Source: Variovorax sp. Root318D1
Lineage (GTDB): Bacteria; Pseudomonadota; Gammaproteobacteria; Burkholderiales; Burkholderiaceae_C
DNA length: 64,000 nucleotides
NCBI RefSeq assembly: GCF_001424835.1
Contig: NZ_LMCQ01000024.1
Span: forward strand, 204,926 to 268,925
Direction: 5' to 3'
The position numbers and the translations under genes are program-made. Below the pieces are notes generated by a model. It saw nothing but the letters and a program-made list of their open reading frames with translations. It ran no database searches and had not been told where the DNA came from. Positions 9,008-16,192 of the stretch are shown here, in pieces. The stretch's first letter is position 1, and the number at the start of each line of letters is the position of its first letter.

Positions 9008-9555
9008 TGCCGCTCGACTTCCAGGCCGAGACCTTGCTCGCTGCGCAAGACGCGCGCATTGCGTTCTTCGACATCGACGGCGTGCTGACCGATGGCGGCG
9101 TCTATTTCACTGAGCACGGCGAAACCCTCAAGCGCTTCAGCATCCTCGACGGCTACGGCCTCAAGCTGTTGCGACTGGCCGGCATCACGCCCGCGGTGAT
9201 CACCGGGCGAGATTCGAAGCCGCTGCGCGTGCGGCTCGAGGCGCTCGGCATCGAGCATGTGCGCTACGGCACCGAAGACAAGCTGCCGGCGGCCGAAGCC
9301 ATGCTCCAGCAACTCGGCTTCGGCTGGCACCAGGCGGCCGCCATCGGCGATGACTGGCCCGACCTGCCGGTGCTGGCGCGGGCCGGCTTTGCGGCGGCGC
9401 CCGCCAATGCGCACGTGGAAGTGCGCGAAACGGTCAACTACGTCACCCGTGCACGCGGCGGCGAAGGCGCGGCGCGCGAATTCTGCGACCTGCTGCTGAC
9501 GGCCTGCGGCCAATATCGGCGCCTGCTCGACGCCGCCCGGGGTCCCCAGCAATGA
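9007..9555 (+). CDS. kdsC: 3-deoxy-D-manno-octulosonate 8-phosphate phosphatase (HAD family)
   Basis: A 182-residue C0-type HAD phosphatase that removes phosphate from Kdo 8-phosphate. Motif I is FFDIDGVLTDGG (nucleophile and acid/base Asp), the ITGR block carries motif II, and GDDWPDLPVL is motif IV. Length matches KdsC tetramer-forming enzymes, which have no cap domain. It overlaps kdsD at the 5' end and lptC at the 3' end by four bases, as expected for a coupled Kdo/LPS operon. Confidence 0.94.
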   Translation: MPLDFQAETLLAAQDARIAFFDIDGVLTDGGVYFTEHGETLKRFSILDGYGLKLLRLAGITPAVITGRDSKPLRVRLEALGIEHVRYGTEDKLPAAEAMLQQLGFGWHQAAAIGDDWPDLPVLARAGFAAAPANAHVEVRETVNYVTRARGGEGAAREFCDLLLTACGQYRRLLDAARGPQQ

Positions 9556-10190
9556 GGGGTGCCTGGAACCTGCTGCGCGACGTTCTCGACCGCGCCACCA
9601 TCTACCTGCCCATCATCCTGACGGCGGCTGTTGCGCTCGGCACCTACTGGCTGGTGCGCAATGCGCCCAAGCTGCTCGAACCCACCGCCAAGGTCGCGCC
9701 CACGCACGAGCCCGACTATTTCATGCGCGGTTTCGTGATCAAGAACTTTTTGCCCAACGGCGATTTGCGCAGCGAACTCCATGGCAAGGAAGGCCGCCAC
9801 TACCCGGACACCGACACCGTCGAGGTCGACAACGTGCGCATGCGCTCCGTCTCCCCGCAGGGCTACACCACCCACGCCACGGCCAACCGCGGCGTGTCGA
9901 ACTCCGATGGCAGCGAGATCCAGCTCTTTGGCAACGCCGTCGTGATTCGCGACCCGGTCGTGGCGCCGGGCGGCAAGGGCACGCCACGCCTGGAGTTTCG
10001 CGGCGACTTCTTGCACGCCTTTCTCGATACCGAGCGCGTCACGTCGAACAAGCCCGTCACGCTCATCCGCGGCACCGACCAGTTCACCGCCGACAACCTC
10101 GACTACGACAACCTGAGCGGCGTCGCCAACCTGACCGGCCGGGTGCGCGGCGTGCTGATTCCATCTGCCGCAGCAGGTAAACCGCGCTGA
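9552..10190 (+). CDS. lptC: LPS export ABC transporter periplasmic protein LptC
   Basis: A 212-residue bitopic inner-membrane protein of the LptBFGC-A-DE bridge. One N-terminal transmembrane helix (about residues 14-35, ATIYLPIILTAAVALGTYWL) is followed by the periplasmic beta-jellyroll with the family phrase PDYFMRGFVIKNF near 55. It overlaps kdsC by ATGA. In most relatives lptA and lptB follow directly; here the next gene is an SDR and neither lptA nor lptB occurs in the window. Confidence 0.92.
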   Translation: MRGAWNLLRDVLDRATIYLPIILTAAVALGTYWLVRNAPKLLEPTAKVAPTHEPDYFMRGFVIKNFLPNGDLRSELHGKEGRHYPDTDTVEVDNVRMRSVSPQGYTTHATANRGVSNSDGSEIQLFGNAVVIRDPVVAPGGKGTPRLEFRGDFLHAFLDTERVTSNKPVTLIRGTDQFTADNLDYDNLSGVANLTGRVRGVLIPSAAAGKPR

Positions 10191-10225
10191 AGAAAAAGTC
10201 GCCGACCTCGGAAGACAACCCGCGA

Positions 10226-11008
10226 ATGAGCCCCTCCCCCCTTGTCTTCATCACCGGCGCGTCGAGTGGCATTGGCCAGGCCCTTGCCGCCAGTTTTTAC
10301 GAGGCAGGCTACCGGCTGGCGCTGGCCGCCCGGCGCACGGGGGAGATCGAAGCCTGGGCTGCCGCCGTCCAGCTGGATCCGTCGCGCTATCAGGTCTATA
10401 GCGCCGACGTGGCCAATACGGACAGCATCGTTGCTGCAGGCGCCGCCTGCACCGAACGGCAGGGCCTGCCCGACGTGGTGATTGCCAATGCCGGCATCAG
10501 CGTGGGCATCGACACGGCGGAGCGCGAGGACATCGAGGTGATGGCCCGGACCTTCGCCACCAACAACGTGGGGCTGATGGCCACCTTCCACCCCTTCGTG
10601 GCGGCAATGCGGCAGCGCGGCAGCGGCCGGCTGGTCGGTATTGCGAGCGTTGCGGCCATTCGCGGCCTGCCGGGGCACGGGGCCTACTGCGCCAGCAAGG
10701 CCGGCGTGGTCGCGTACTGCGAGAGCTTGCGCGGTGAGCTGCACAACAGCGGCGTCAAGGTCGTCACGCTCTGCCCAGGCTACATCGACACGCCGCTGAC
10801 CCAGGGCAACCGCTACGGCATGCCCTTTTTGATGAAGGCCGAGGACTTTGCGGACCAGGCACTGCGCGCCATCGAGGCCGGCACCAGCTACCGCGTGATC
10901 CCCTGGCAGATGGGTGTGGTCGCCAAGCTGATGCGCATGCTGCCGAACGCGCTGCTCGACCGCGCGGTGCAGGGCCGTGCCCGCAAGAAGCGCAGCGGCG
11001 AAAGCTGA
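10226..11008 (+). CDS. SDR family NAD(P)-dependent oxidoreductase
   Basis: A 260-residue classical short-chain dehydrogenase/reductase. It shows the cofactor motif TGASSGIGQAL near residue 10, the NAG motif (VIANAGIS), catalytic Ser in VGIASVAA, and the YxxxK pair in GAYCASKAG. The C-terminal PGYIDTPLT region is also typical. The substrate is unknown. It lies 35 bases after lptC on the same strand, with GGAAG as a possible ribosome-binding site, so it may be cotranscribed with the LPS genes although no link to LPS is known. A terminator follows. Confidence 0.88.
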   Translation: MSPSPLVFITGASSGIGQALAASFYEAGYRLALAARRTGEIEAWAAAVQLDPSRYQVYSADVANTDSIVAAGAACTERQGLPDVVIANAGISVGIDTAEREDIEVMARTFATNNVGLMATFHPFVAAMRQRGSGRLVGIASVAAIRGLPGHGAYCASKAGVVAYCESLRGELHNSGVKVVTLCPGYIDTPLTQGNRYGMPFLMKAEDFADQALRAIEAGTSYRVIPWQMGVVAKLMRMLPNALLDRAVQGRARKKRSGES

Positions 11009-11047
11009 GCCTTCATCGGCCGCCGCCTTGTTGCGGTCATTCCAATG

Positions 11048-11080
11048 AAAAAGGCTCCCGTAGGAGCCTTTTGCTTTTTT
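11048..11080. terminator. bidirectional terminator between SDR and RRM genes
   Basis: AAAAGGCTCC at 11049-11058 pairs with GGAGCCTTTT at 11063-11072 around a CGTA loop. It is followed by GCTTTTTT on the plus strand and by a T run (TTTTTCATT) on the minus strand, so it can end both the SDR gene and the convergent RRM gene. Confidence 0.9.
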
Positions 11081-11097
11081 GTGCCTGGGCGCAGGGC

Positions 11098-11664
11098 TCA
11101 GTAGCCGCTGTTTCCGCCGCCGCCGTAGCCACCGCCACCACCGCCGGAGCGGCCACCGCCGCCGCCGCCACGGGGACCGGCGCCGTAGGGGCTGCGGAAA
11201 CCGCCATCGCCACCACCACCACCGCCGCCACTGCGGCCGCCACCACCACCGCCGTAACCGCCGCCACCGCCGGAGCGGCCACCGCCGCCACCGCTGCGAT
11301 CGCCGCCACCACCGTAGCCGCCACCACCGCCGCCGTAGCCACCGCCACCACCGCCGCCATAACCACCACCGCCGCCGCCGTAGCCGCCGCCACCACCGCT
11401 GCGCGGAGGACGTGCTTCCATCGGACGTGCTTCATTGACGACGACGCTGCGGCCGCCCAGGGGCTGGCCATTCATGCCGTTGATGGCGGCTTGCGCTTCC
11501 GCGTCGCTGCCCATCTCGACGAAGCCGAAGCCCTTCGAGCGGCCGGTGTCGCGTTCCATCATGACCTTGGCACTGGTCACCGAACCGAATTGTCCAAAAG
11601 CCTGTTCGAGATCACCGTCGCGCACCGAGTAAGGCAGGTTGCCGACGTACAGTTTGTTGCCCAT
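11098..11664 (-). CDS. glycine-rich RNA-binding protein with one RRM
   Basis: A 188-residue protein. Residues 1-82 form an RNA recognition motif with RNP2 (LYVGNL) and RNP1 (KGFGFVEM). Residues from about 90 onward are an almost pure Gly/Tyr/Arg/Ser tail of GGGGGYGG-type repeats, probably disordered. Bacterial proteins of this build are often cold-induced RNA-binding proteins. The ATG at 11664 is chosen because MGNKLYVGN is the family start and AGGAG lies just upstream; the frame remains open to 11724. That ribosome-binding site lies inside a perfect hairpin (see separate entry). The repeat DNA creates long spurious frames on the opposite strand. Confidence 0.93.
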   Translation of the reverse strand: MGNKLYVGNLPYSVRDGDLEQAFGQFGSVTSAKVMMERDTGRSKGFGFVEMGSDAEAQAAINGMNGQPLGGRSVVVNEARPMEARPPRSGGGGGYGGGGGGYGGGGGGGYGGGGGGYGGGGDRSGGGGGRSGGGGGYGGGGGGRSGGGGGGGDGGFRSPYGAGPRGGGGGGRSGGGGGGYGGGGNSGY

Positions 11665-11667
11665 CAA

Positions 11668-11709
11668 GGGACTCCTATAAACACATAGCAAGAAAAGCGA
11701 TGGAGTCCC
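11668..11709 (-). promoter_or_regulatory. hairpin that covers the ribosome-binding site of the RRM gene
   Basis: In the minus-strand message, GGGACTCC (complement of 11702-11709) pairs perfectly with GGAGTCCC (complement of 11668-11675) across a 26-base U-rich loop. The second arm contains the GGAG Shine-Dalgarno motif and ends three bases before the start codon. The fold would therefore hide the ribosome-binding site, a layout used for thermosensing or protein autoregulation. The pairing is seen; the function is inferred. Confidence 0.55.
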
Positions 11710-11800
11710 GAAAGCATCACTCAACCAAGAGCTGTCGAGTCGCGCGAAACTGACCGATCACCGAACTTCCTCCCGGCAAAATCAAGAGGGAGGCTCGTGC

Positions 11801-11827
11801 ATTATGGGTGAAATATGTGAAATGCAA
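11801..11827 (-). promoter_or_regulatory. weak promoter candidate of the RRM gene
   Basis: On the minus strand TTGCAT (11827-11822) and CATAAT (11806-11801) resemble -35 and -10 boxes, but the spacing is 15 bases, short of ideal. If used, the message would have a 5' leader of about 130 bases, as is common for cold-shock genes. The leader also holds a CCTCCC/GGGAGG inverted repeat at 11769-11793. Apart from these elements and the riboswitch further on, the space between 11665 and 11927 holds nothing recognisable. Confidence 0.3.
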
Positions 11828-11927
11828 GCAGGAATTTGCCGCTTCCTGCAGGGGCTCCAAAAATTACGAAAAGCTAGCGCCCGCTTACCTGCCGACAGAG
11901 GGCACTCGGCGGTTAGGTAGAATCCCG

Positions 11928-12045
11928 AGCGTCATTGGGGAGTAGCCGCCTTCCACCGCGAGAAGGGCCCGCGTCAACAGACTTGTCCTGCCCCACACAG
12001 GACATGGCGCGTGCAGTGAATCACCTGGCGAGACCTTTGACCGTG
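11928..12045 (+). ncRNA. yybP-ykoY manganese riboswitch
   Basis: The leader carries the three conserved blocks of this family in order: GGGGAGTAGCC at 11937-11947, GTCAACA at 11973-11979 and GGCGAGACCTTT at 12027-12038. A variable hairpin, TGTCCTG/CAGGACA (11984-11990 and 11998-12004), lies between the last two. The P1 helix can form between GTCATTGG (11931-11938) and CCTTTGAC (12034-12041) with a central mismatch. A TAGAAT -10-like box at 11918-11923 would place the transcript start near 11930. The family senses Mn2+, and the gene below is a TMEM165/GDT1 protein, a known partner of this riboswitch. Confidence 0.92.
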
Positions 12046-12104
12046 CAACTTCGGGAATATGGCCGAAGGTGTTGCACGGTCAATTGCGTCCTTCGGCCCA
12101 AGGA
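12037..12104 (+). promoter_or_regulatory. alternative hairpins between the Mn riboswitch and the start codon
   Basis: Three pairings compete. TTGACCGTGCAAC (12037-12049) pairs perfectly with GTTGCACGGTCAA (12071-12083), reusing part of riboswitch P1. GGCCGAAGG (12061-12069) can instead pair with CCTTCGGCC (12090-12098). TCCTT (12089-12093) can pair with the AAGGA ribosome-binding site (12100-12104). Formation of P1 would free the second pairing, which in turn releases AAGGA: a translational ON switch with Mn2+. Pairings are seen; the logic is inferred. Confidence 0.6.
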
Positions 12105-12116
12105 ACCCCTGCTCTC

Positions 12117-12680
12117 ATGGAAGCTTTTCTCGTTGCAACGGGCGTGGTTGCGCTCGCCGAAATGGGCGACAAGACCCAGTTGCTGGCCCTCTTGCTGGCC
12201 GCTCGTTTCAGAAAACCCTGGCCCATCGTGCTCGGCATCTTTGCCGCCACCATCGTCAACCATGCCCTGGCTGGCGCCGTCGGCAACTACATCACCCGTT
12301 GGCTCGGCCCCGAGGTGCTGCGCTGGATCCTGGGCGGCTCGTTCATCGCCATGGCCGCGTGGATGCTGATTCCGGACAAGCTCGATGCGGACGACGCGCC
12401 CGCAGCCTCGCACTACGGTGTCTTCGGCACCACGCTCATTGCGTTCTTCCTGGCCGAGATGGGCGACAAGACCCAGATCGCGACCGTCATGCTCGCCGCC
12501 CGCTTCACCGACGCCTACGTCTGGGTGGTCGCAGGCACCACGCTCGGCATGATGCTGGCCAATGCGCCCGTCGTCTGGCTGGGCGACAAGATCGTGAAGC
12601 GGGTGCCGATCACGCTCGTCCACGGCATCTCGGCGGCGATCTTCCTCGTGCTCGGCGTCGTGATGATCGTCGGCTGGTAA
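12117..12680 (+). CDS. TMEM165/GDT1 family membrane protein, probable Mn2+ exporter
   Basis: A 187-residue inner-membrane protein of the UPF0016/GDT1 family with two homologous halves, each carrying the signature EMGDKTQ (about residues 15-21 and 118-124) that lines the cation site. About six transmembrane helices are predicted by eye. Family members move Mn2+ or Ca2+ against protons; a bacterial member (MneA of Vibrio) exports Mn2+. The ATG at 12117 is chosen because it starts with the signature helix, with AAGGA 12 bases upstream, and it lies behind a manganese riboswitch, which argues strongly for Mn2+ homeostasis. Confidence 0.93.
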   Translation: MEAFLVATGVVALAEMGDKTQLLALLLAARFRKPWPIVLGIFAATIVNHALAGAVGNYITRWLGPEVLRWILGGSFIAMAAWMLIPDKLDADDAPAASHYGVFGTTLIAFFLAEMGDKTQIATVMLAARFTDAYVWVVAGTTLGMMLANAPVVWLGDKIVKRVPITLVHGISAAIFLVLGVVMIVGW

Positions 12681-12693
12681 TCCGACAGGGCGA

Positions 12694-12699
12694 TATACT
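12694..12699 (+). promoter_or_regulatory. candidate -10 box for the metX leader
   Basis: TATACT at 12694-12699 would put the transcript start at about 12706, directly before the first helix of the SAM-II-like element. No good -35 box was seen in the coding end of the upstream gene. Confidence 0.45.
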
Positions 12700-12704
12700 G
12701 CTTC

Positions 12705-12755
12705 TTGCGCCGATTTGCTTCAGCTTGCGGGCGCTTTATAAATTCAGCTAAAGAC
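12705..12755 (+). ncRNA. SAM-II-like (SAM_alpha) riboswitch upstream of metX
   Basis: The P1 helix GCGCC (12707-12711) with GGCGC (12730-12734) closes a loop that begins GATTT. ATTT (12713-12716) can pair with AAAT (12740-12743) in the H-type pseudoknot of this family, and the conserved GCTAAAG follows at 12747-12753. The order GCGC-x-GATTT...GCGC...TAAAT...GCTAAA matches the SAM-II consensus as I remember it. SAM-II aptamers bind S-adenosylmethionine and are known upstream of metX in alphaproteobacteria. A covariance search is needed to choose between SAM-II and the related SAM-V. Confidence 0.75.
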
Positions 12756-12769
12756 AGTCAGTTGGCGAC

Positions 12770-12804
12770 AACCCGGCTCGTTTTTGGCGAGGCCGGGTTT
12801 TTTA
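12770..12804 (+). terminator. rho-independent terminator/attenuator abutting metX
   Basis: AACCCGGC (12770-12777) pairs with GCCGGGTT (12792-12799), extended by TCG/CGA inside, and is followed directly by TTTTTA. It ends four bases before the metX ATG, too close for a separate promoter or a ribosome-binding site. Together with the SAM-II-like aptamer upstream it is best read as the expression platform of that switch. It may also end transcripts of the upstream exporter gene. Confidence 0.88.
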
Positions 12805-12807
12805 TTG

Positions 12808-13983
12808 ATGTCGTCACCTTCTTTGGTCGTCTCTTCGCAGTCGATGCAGTTCGCGGGCCCGCTGGCCTTGCGCAGCGGCGCCTCGCTCGGCGACTACACG
12901 CTCGCGTATGAAACCTACGGCACGCTGAACGCCGACCGCAGCAATGCGGTGCTGGTGTGCCATGCACTCAATGCTTCGCACCATGTCGCTGGCACCTACG
13001 AAGGGCAGCCCAAGTCCGAAGGCTGGTGGGACAACATGGTGGGACCGGGCAAGCCGGTGGATACCGACCGCTTCTTCGTGATCGGCGTGAACAACCTCGG
13101 TTCCTGCTTCGGCTCGACCGGGCCGATGCATGTGAACCCCGCCGCCGGGCGCGTCTATGGCGCCGACTTTCCGGTGGTCACGGTCGAGGACTGGGTCGAT
13201 GCCCAGGCCGCACTGCTCGACGCGCTCGGCATCCGCACGCTGGCGGCCGTGATGGGCGGCAGCCTCGGCGGCATGCAGGCGCTGTCGTGGACGTTGCAGT
13301 ACCCCGACCGCGTGCGCCATGCGGTGGTGGTGGCCAGCGCGCCCAACCTCACGGCCGAGAACATCGCCTTCAACGAAGTGGCGCGCCGCGCCATCGTCAC
13401 TGACCCCGATTTTCATGGCGGCCATTTCTACGATCACGGCGTCATACCCAAGCGGGGCCTGCGCATCGCACGCATGATCGGCCACATCACGTACCTGAGC
13501 GACGACGTCATGAACGAGAAGTTCGGACGCATTCTGCGCAGTGCGGTCGAGGGCGAGGCGGCGGGGCTGGACTACCGCTATTCGACGCAAGAGATCGAGT
13601 TCCAGATCGAGAGCTACCTGCGCTACCAGGGCGACAAGTTCAGCGAATACTTCGACGCCAACACCTACCTCCTGATCACACGCGCGCTCGACTACTTCGA
13701 CCCCGCGCGCGCCCATGGCGGCAACCTCAGCACGGCCCTTGCCCAGGCCACTGCCAAGTTCCTGCTCGTGAGCTTCAAGACCGACTGGCGCTTCTCGCCC
13801 GCGCGCAGCCGCGAGCTCGTGAAGGCGCTGCTCGACAACCGCCGCAACGTGAGCTATGCCGAAATCGACGCACCGCACGGCCACGATGCCTTCCTGCTCG
13901 ACGACGTGCGCTACATGGGCGTGGTGCGGTCCTACTTCGAGCGCGTGGCGCATGAGATCCAGGCCGAAGGGGCAGCGCAATGA
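12808..13983 (+). CDS. metX: homoserine O-acyltransferase
   Basis: A 391-residue alpha/beta hydrolase-fold enzyme that acylates homoserine (acetyl or succinyl donor; sequence alone does not settle which) at the start of methionine synthesis. The nucleophile elbow is GGSLGGMQ with Ser at residue 152; the catalytic Asp and His lie in KTDWRFSP and DAPHGHDAFL. The ATG at 12808 is the first after the terminator; no Shine-Dalgarno motif fits between them. It overlaps metW by four bases, the standard metXW arrangement, and is probably controlled by SAM. Confidence 0.95.
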   Translation: MSSPSLVVSSQSMQFAGPLALRSGASLGDYTLAYETYGTLNADRSNAVLVCHALNASHHVAGTYEGQPKSEGWWDNMVGPGKPVDTDRFFVIGVNNLGSCFGSTGPMHVNPAAGRVYGADFPVVTVEDWVDAQAALLDALGIRTLAAVMGGSLGGMQALSWTLQYPDRVRHAVVVASAPNLTAENIAFNEVARRAIVTDPDFHGGHFYDHGVIPKRGLRIARMIGHITYLSDDVMNEKFGRILRSAVEGEAAGLDYRYSTQEIEFQIESYLRYQGDKFSEYFDANTYLLITRALDYFDPARAHGGNLSTALAQATAKFLLVSFKTDWRFSPARSRELVKALLDNRRNVSYAEIDAPHGHDAFLLDDVRYMGVVRSYFERVAHEIQAEGAAQ

Positions 13984-14567
13984 GTGATATCGAAACCCAG
14001 CGACTCATCGCCAATCTGGTGCCCGAAGGCTCGCGCGTGCTCGACCTCGGCTGCGGCGACGGCGCCATGCTCGACCTGCTGCAGCGCGAGCGCGGCTGCA
14101 GCGGCTACGGCGTCGAAATTGCCGACGGCAACGTGCTGAAGTGCATTCGCCGCGGCGTCGACGTGATCCAGCTGAACCTGGACGAAGGCCTTGCCGTGTT
14201 CGACGACGCCACCTTCGACGTGGTGCTGCAGATCGACACGCTGCAGCACTTGCGCAATGCCGAGGTCATGCTGCGCGAAACCGCGCGCGTGGGCCGCATC
14301 GGCATCGTCGCCTTTCCCAACTTTGCGCATTGGCCCAACCGCATCAGCATTGCGCGCGGCCGCATGCCGGTGACGCGCCGCCTGCCCTACCAGTGGTACG
14401 ACACGCCCAACATCCGCGTCGGCACGTTCAAGGACTTCGAAGTGCTGGCGCAAAAGAACAGCCTGCGCGTGCTCGACGCCTTCGGCGTGCAGGAAGGCCG
14501 CAGCGTGCGCTGGCTGCCCAATGCGCGCGCGGGCACCGCGGTGTTCAAGTTTGAGCGGGAGCGCTGA
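13980..14567 (+). CDS. metW: methionine biosynthesis protein MetW
   Basis: A 195-residue class I methyltransferase-like protein with the SAM-binding motif VLDLGCGDGAMLDLL near residue 20. MetW is found fused or adjacent to MetX in proteobacteria and is required for full MetX activity in several of them; its own methyltransferase activity is unproven. It overlaps metX (ATGA), so the two are coupled and share the SAM-responsive leader. Confidence 0.94.
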   Translation: MSDIETQRLIANLVPEGSRVLDLGCGDGAMLDLLQRERGCSGYGVEIADGNVLKCIRRGVDVIQLNLDEGLAVFDDATFDVVLQIDTLQHLRNAEVMLRETARVGRIGIVAFPNFAHWPNRISIARGRMPVTRRLPYQWYDTPNIRVGTFKDFEVLAQKNSLRVLDAFGVQEGRSVRWLPNARAGTAVFKFERER

Positions 14568-14590
14568 GCGCCCTGGAGAACGGCGGACTC

Positions 14591-15181
14591 ATGAGCTTCA
14601 CGCTCTCGCAACCGGCGCACAGCGAGTTGCTGATCAAAAAGAGCCGCTTCATTGGTTGCGTGCAGCCCGTGTCCGACCGCGCCGCGGCACTGGCCATCGT
14701 CGCGTCGCTTCGCAACGAACACCCCGCCGCCGCGCATGTCTGCTGGGCATTGATGGCAGGCGGCCAATCGGCGGCCAACGACGACGGTGAGCCGGGCGGC
14801 ACCGCCGGCAGGCCGATGCTCGAGGTGCTGCGGCACCAGCAACTCGAAGGCGTGCTTGCCACGGTGGTGCGGTACTTCGGCGGCATCAAGCTGGGCGCGG
14901 GAGGGCTCGTGCGGGCCTACACCGATGCCGTGGCACAGGCCTGCCTCGGGGCAACGCTGATCGCGCTGGTGCGCCAGCGGCTGCTGCAATGCGCCGTGCC
15001 CTATGCGCTCGAGGGGCTGGTGCGGCGCGAAATTGCGGCCGTTGCAGGCGCCTCGCTTGTCGACGTGCGCCACGGCGATGCGGTGGACTTCACGTTCACG
15101 CTGCCCGAGCCGGACGCGAACGCCTTCATCGCCCGCCTCGACGATGCTGCGCAAGGGCGCGCCGTCTGGCAGCAGGCGTAA
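14591..15181 (+). CDS. YigZ/IMPACT family protein
   Basis: A 196-residue protein with the UPF0029/IMPACT N-terminal domain (KKSRFIGCVQPV; DDGEPGGTAGRPMLEVL; VVRYFGGIKLGAGGLVRAY) and a C-terminal DUF1949 domain. The family is linked in eukaryotes to control of the kinase GCN2 and in bacteria is uncharacterised, perhaps RNA-binding. It follows metW by 23 bases and may be cotranscribed. Its 3' end overlaps the convergent ion-channel gene by 56 bases. Confidence 0.92.
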   Translation: MSFTLSQPAHSELLIKKSRFIGCVQPVSDRAAALAIVASLRNEHPAAAHVCWALMAGGQSAANDDGEPGGTAGRPMLEVLRHQQLEGVLATVVRYFGGIKLGAGGLVRAYTDAVAQACLGATLIALVRQRLLQCAVPYALEGLVRREIAAVAGASLVDVRHGDAVDFTFTLPEPDANAFIARLDDAAQGRAVWQQA

Positions 15182-16103
15182 GCCGCCGCGTGGGCACCGC
15201 CGGTGCCGAAGGCGCCGTCATCGCCAGCACGCCACGCCCCGCTATCGGCAGGGGCTCGGCATCCTCATTGGGACCGCGCCGCGCCATCTCGGCGGTGACG
15301 ATGCCCGTCGGCACGGCCAGCACGCCCCAGCCCAGCAGCATCATCACCGAGGTAATGGCACGGCCGAGATCCGTCTTGGGCACGAGGTCGCCGAAGCCCA
15401 CCGTGGCCATGGTCGAGATGGCCCAGTAGATTGCGATCGGAATGCTGGTGAAGCCGTGCACCGGGCCCTCCACCACGTACATCAGCGTGCCCATCACCAG
15501 CACCACGAGCATCACGAAGCCCACGAACACCGTGATCTTCCGGCGGCTCGCGGCCACGGCCGAGACCAGCGCCCGGTATTCCACCGAGTAGCGCGACAGC
15601 TTGAAGATGCGGAAGACGCGCAGGAGCCGCAAGACGCGCACGTCGATGAGATAGGCGAGTTCGGGTGCGAACGCCACCAGGTAGGTCGGCAGCAGCGCCA
15701 GCAGGTCGATCACGCCGTAGAAGCTGAGCGCGTAGCGCATCGGTTTGTTCACGCAGGCGAGCCGCGCAATGTATTCGAGCGTGAACAGAATGGTGAACGT
15801 CCATTCGAACGCATTGAACAGCGACCGCCACTGGTCGCGGATCGACTGCACGCTGTCCAGAATGACCACCAGCACGCTGGTCACGATGACGGCAATCAGC
15901 GCCAGGTCGAAGAGCAGGCCGGCGCGCGTGTCAGCCTCGAAGATCACCGTGAACAGCCGGCGTCGCCAGCCGCTTGCCGGCTTGTCGAAGCGCGCATCGA
16001 TGGTCGAGGAGATCGCGAAGGTCCGGGCGGCAGAGTCGGTGTTCGTTCGGGTCATCTTTTGCAAGGCCGAGGCCACTGGAGAGTGCCATTGTCGGGCGGC
16101 CAT
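15126..16103 (-). CDS. voltage-gated-type potassium/ion channel
   Basis: A 325-residue six-helix ion transporter (PF00520 type). Helices S1-S4 span about residues 55-185, with the Arg-rich S4 in VRVLRLLRVFRIFKLSRY, and the pore region carries the K+ selectivity filter TVGFGD in STMATVGFGDLVPKTD. The tail after S6 is short and basic. A start at 16055 (MTRTNTDS) is an alternative and slightly better placed; neither has a clear ribosome-binding site. Function in potassium conductance is inferred from the filter. Confidence 0.87.
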   Translation of the reverse strand: MAARQWHSPVASALQKMTRTNTDSAARTFAISSTIDARFDKPASGWRRRLFTVIFEADTRAGLLFDLALIAVIVTSVLVVILDSVQSIRDQWRSLFNAFEWTFTILFTLEYIARLACVNKPMRYALSFYGVIDLLALLPTYLVAFAPELAYLIDVRVLRLLRVFRIFKLSRYSVEYRALVSAVAASRRKITVFVGFVMLVVLVMGTLMYVVEGPVHGFTSIPIAIYWAISTMATVGFGDLVPKTDLGRAITSVMMLLGWGVLAVPTGIVTAEMARRGPNEDAEPLPIAGRGVLAMTAPSAPAVPTRRLTPAARRRALAQHRRGGR

Positions 16104-16192
16104 GGATTTATTCAGTTACGTTTCTTGCGCAATGAAGTGCCGCAGGCCACGAGGGGGTTCTTACGATAGCCCCTTTGTTGAGGAGCTCCCCA

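Noticed and set aside
11071..11688. Ala/Thr-rich and His/Arg-rich plus-strand frames over the RRM gene
   Set aside because: They are by-products of the glycine codon repeat read on the other strand or in another frame.
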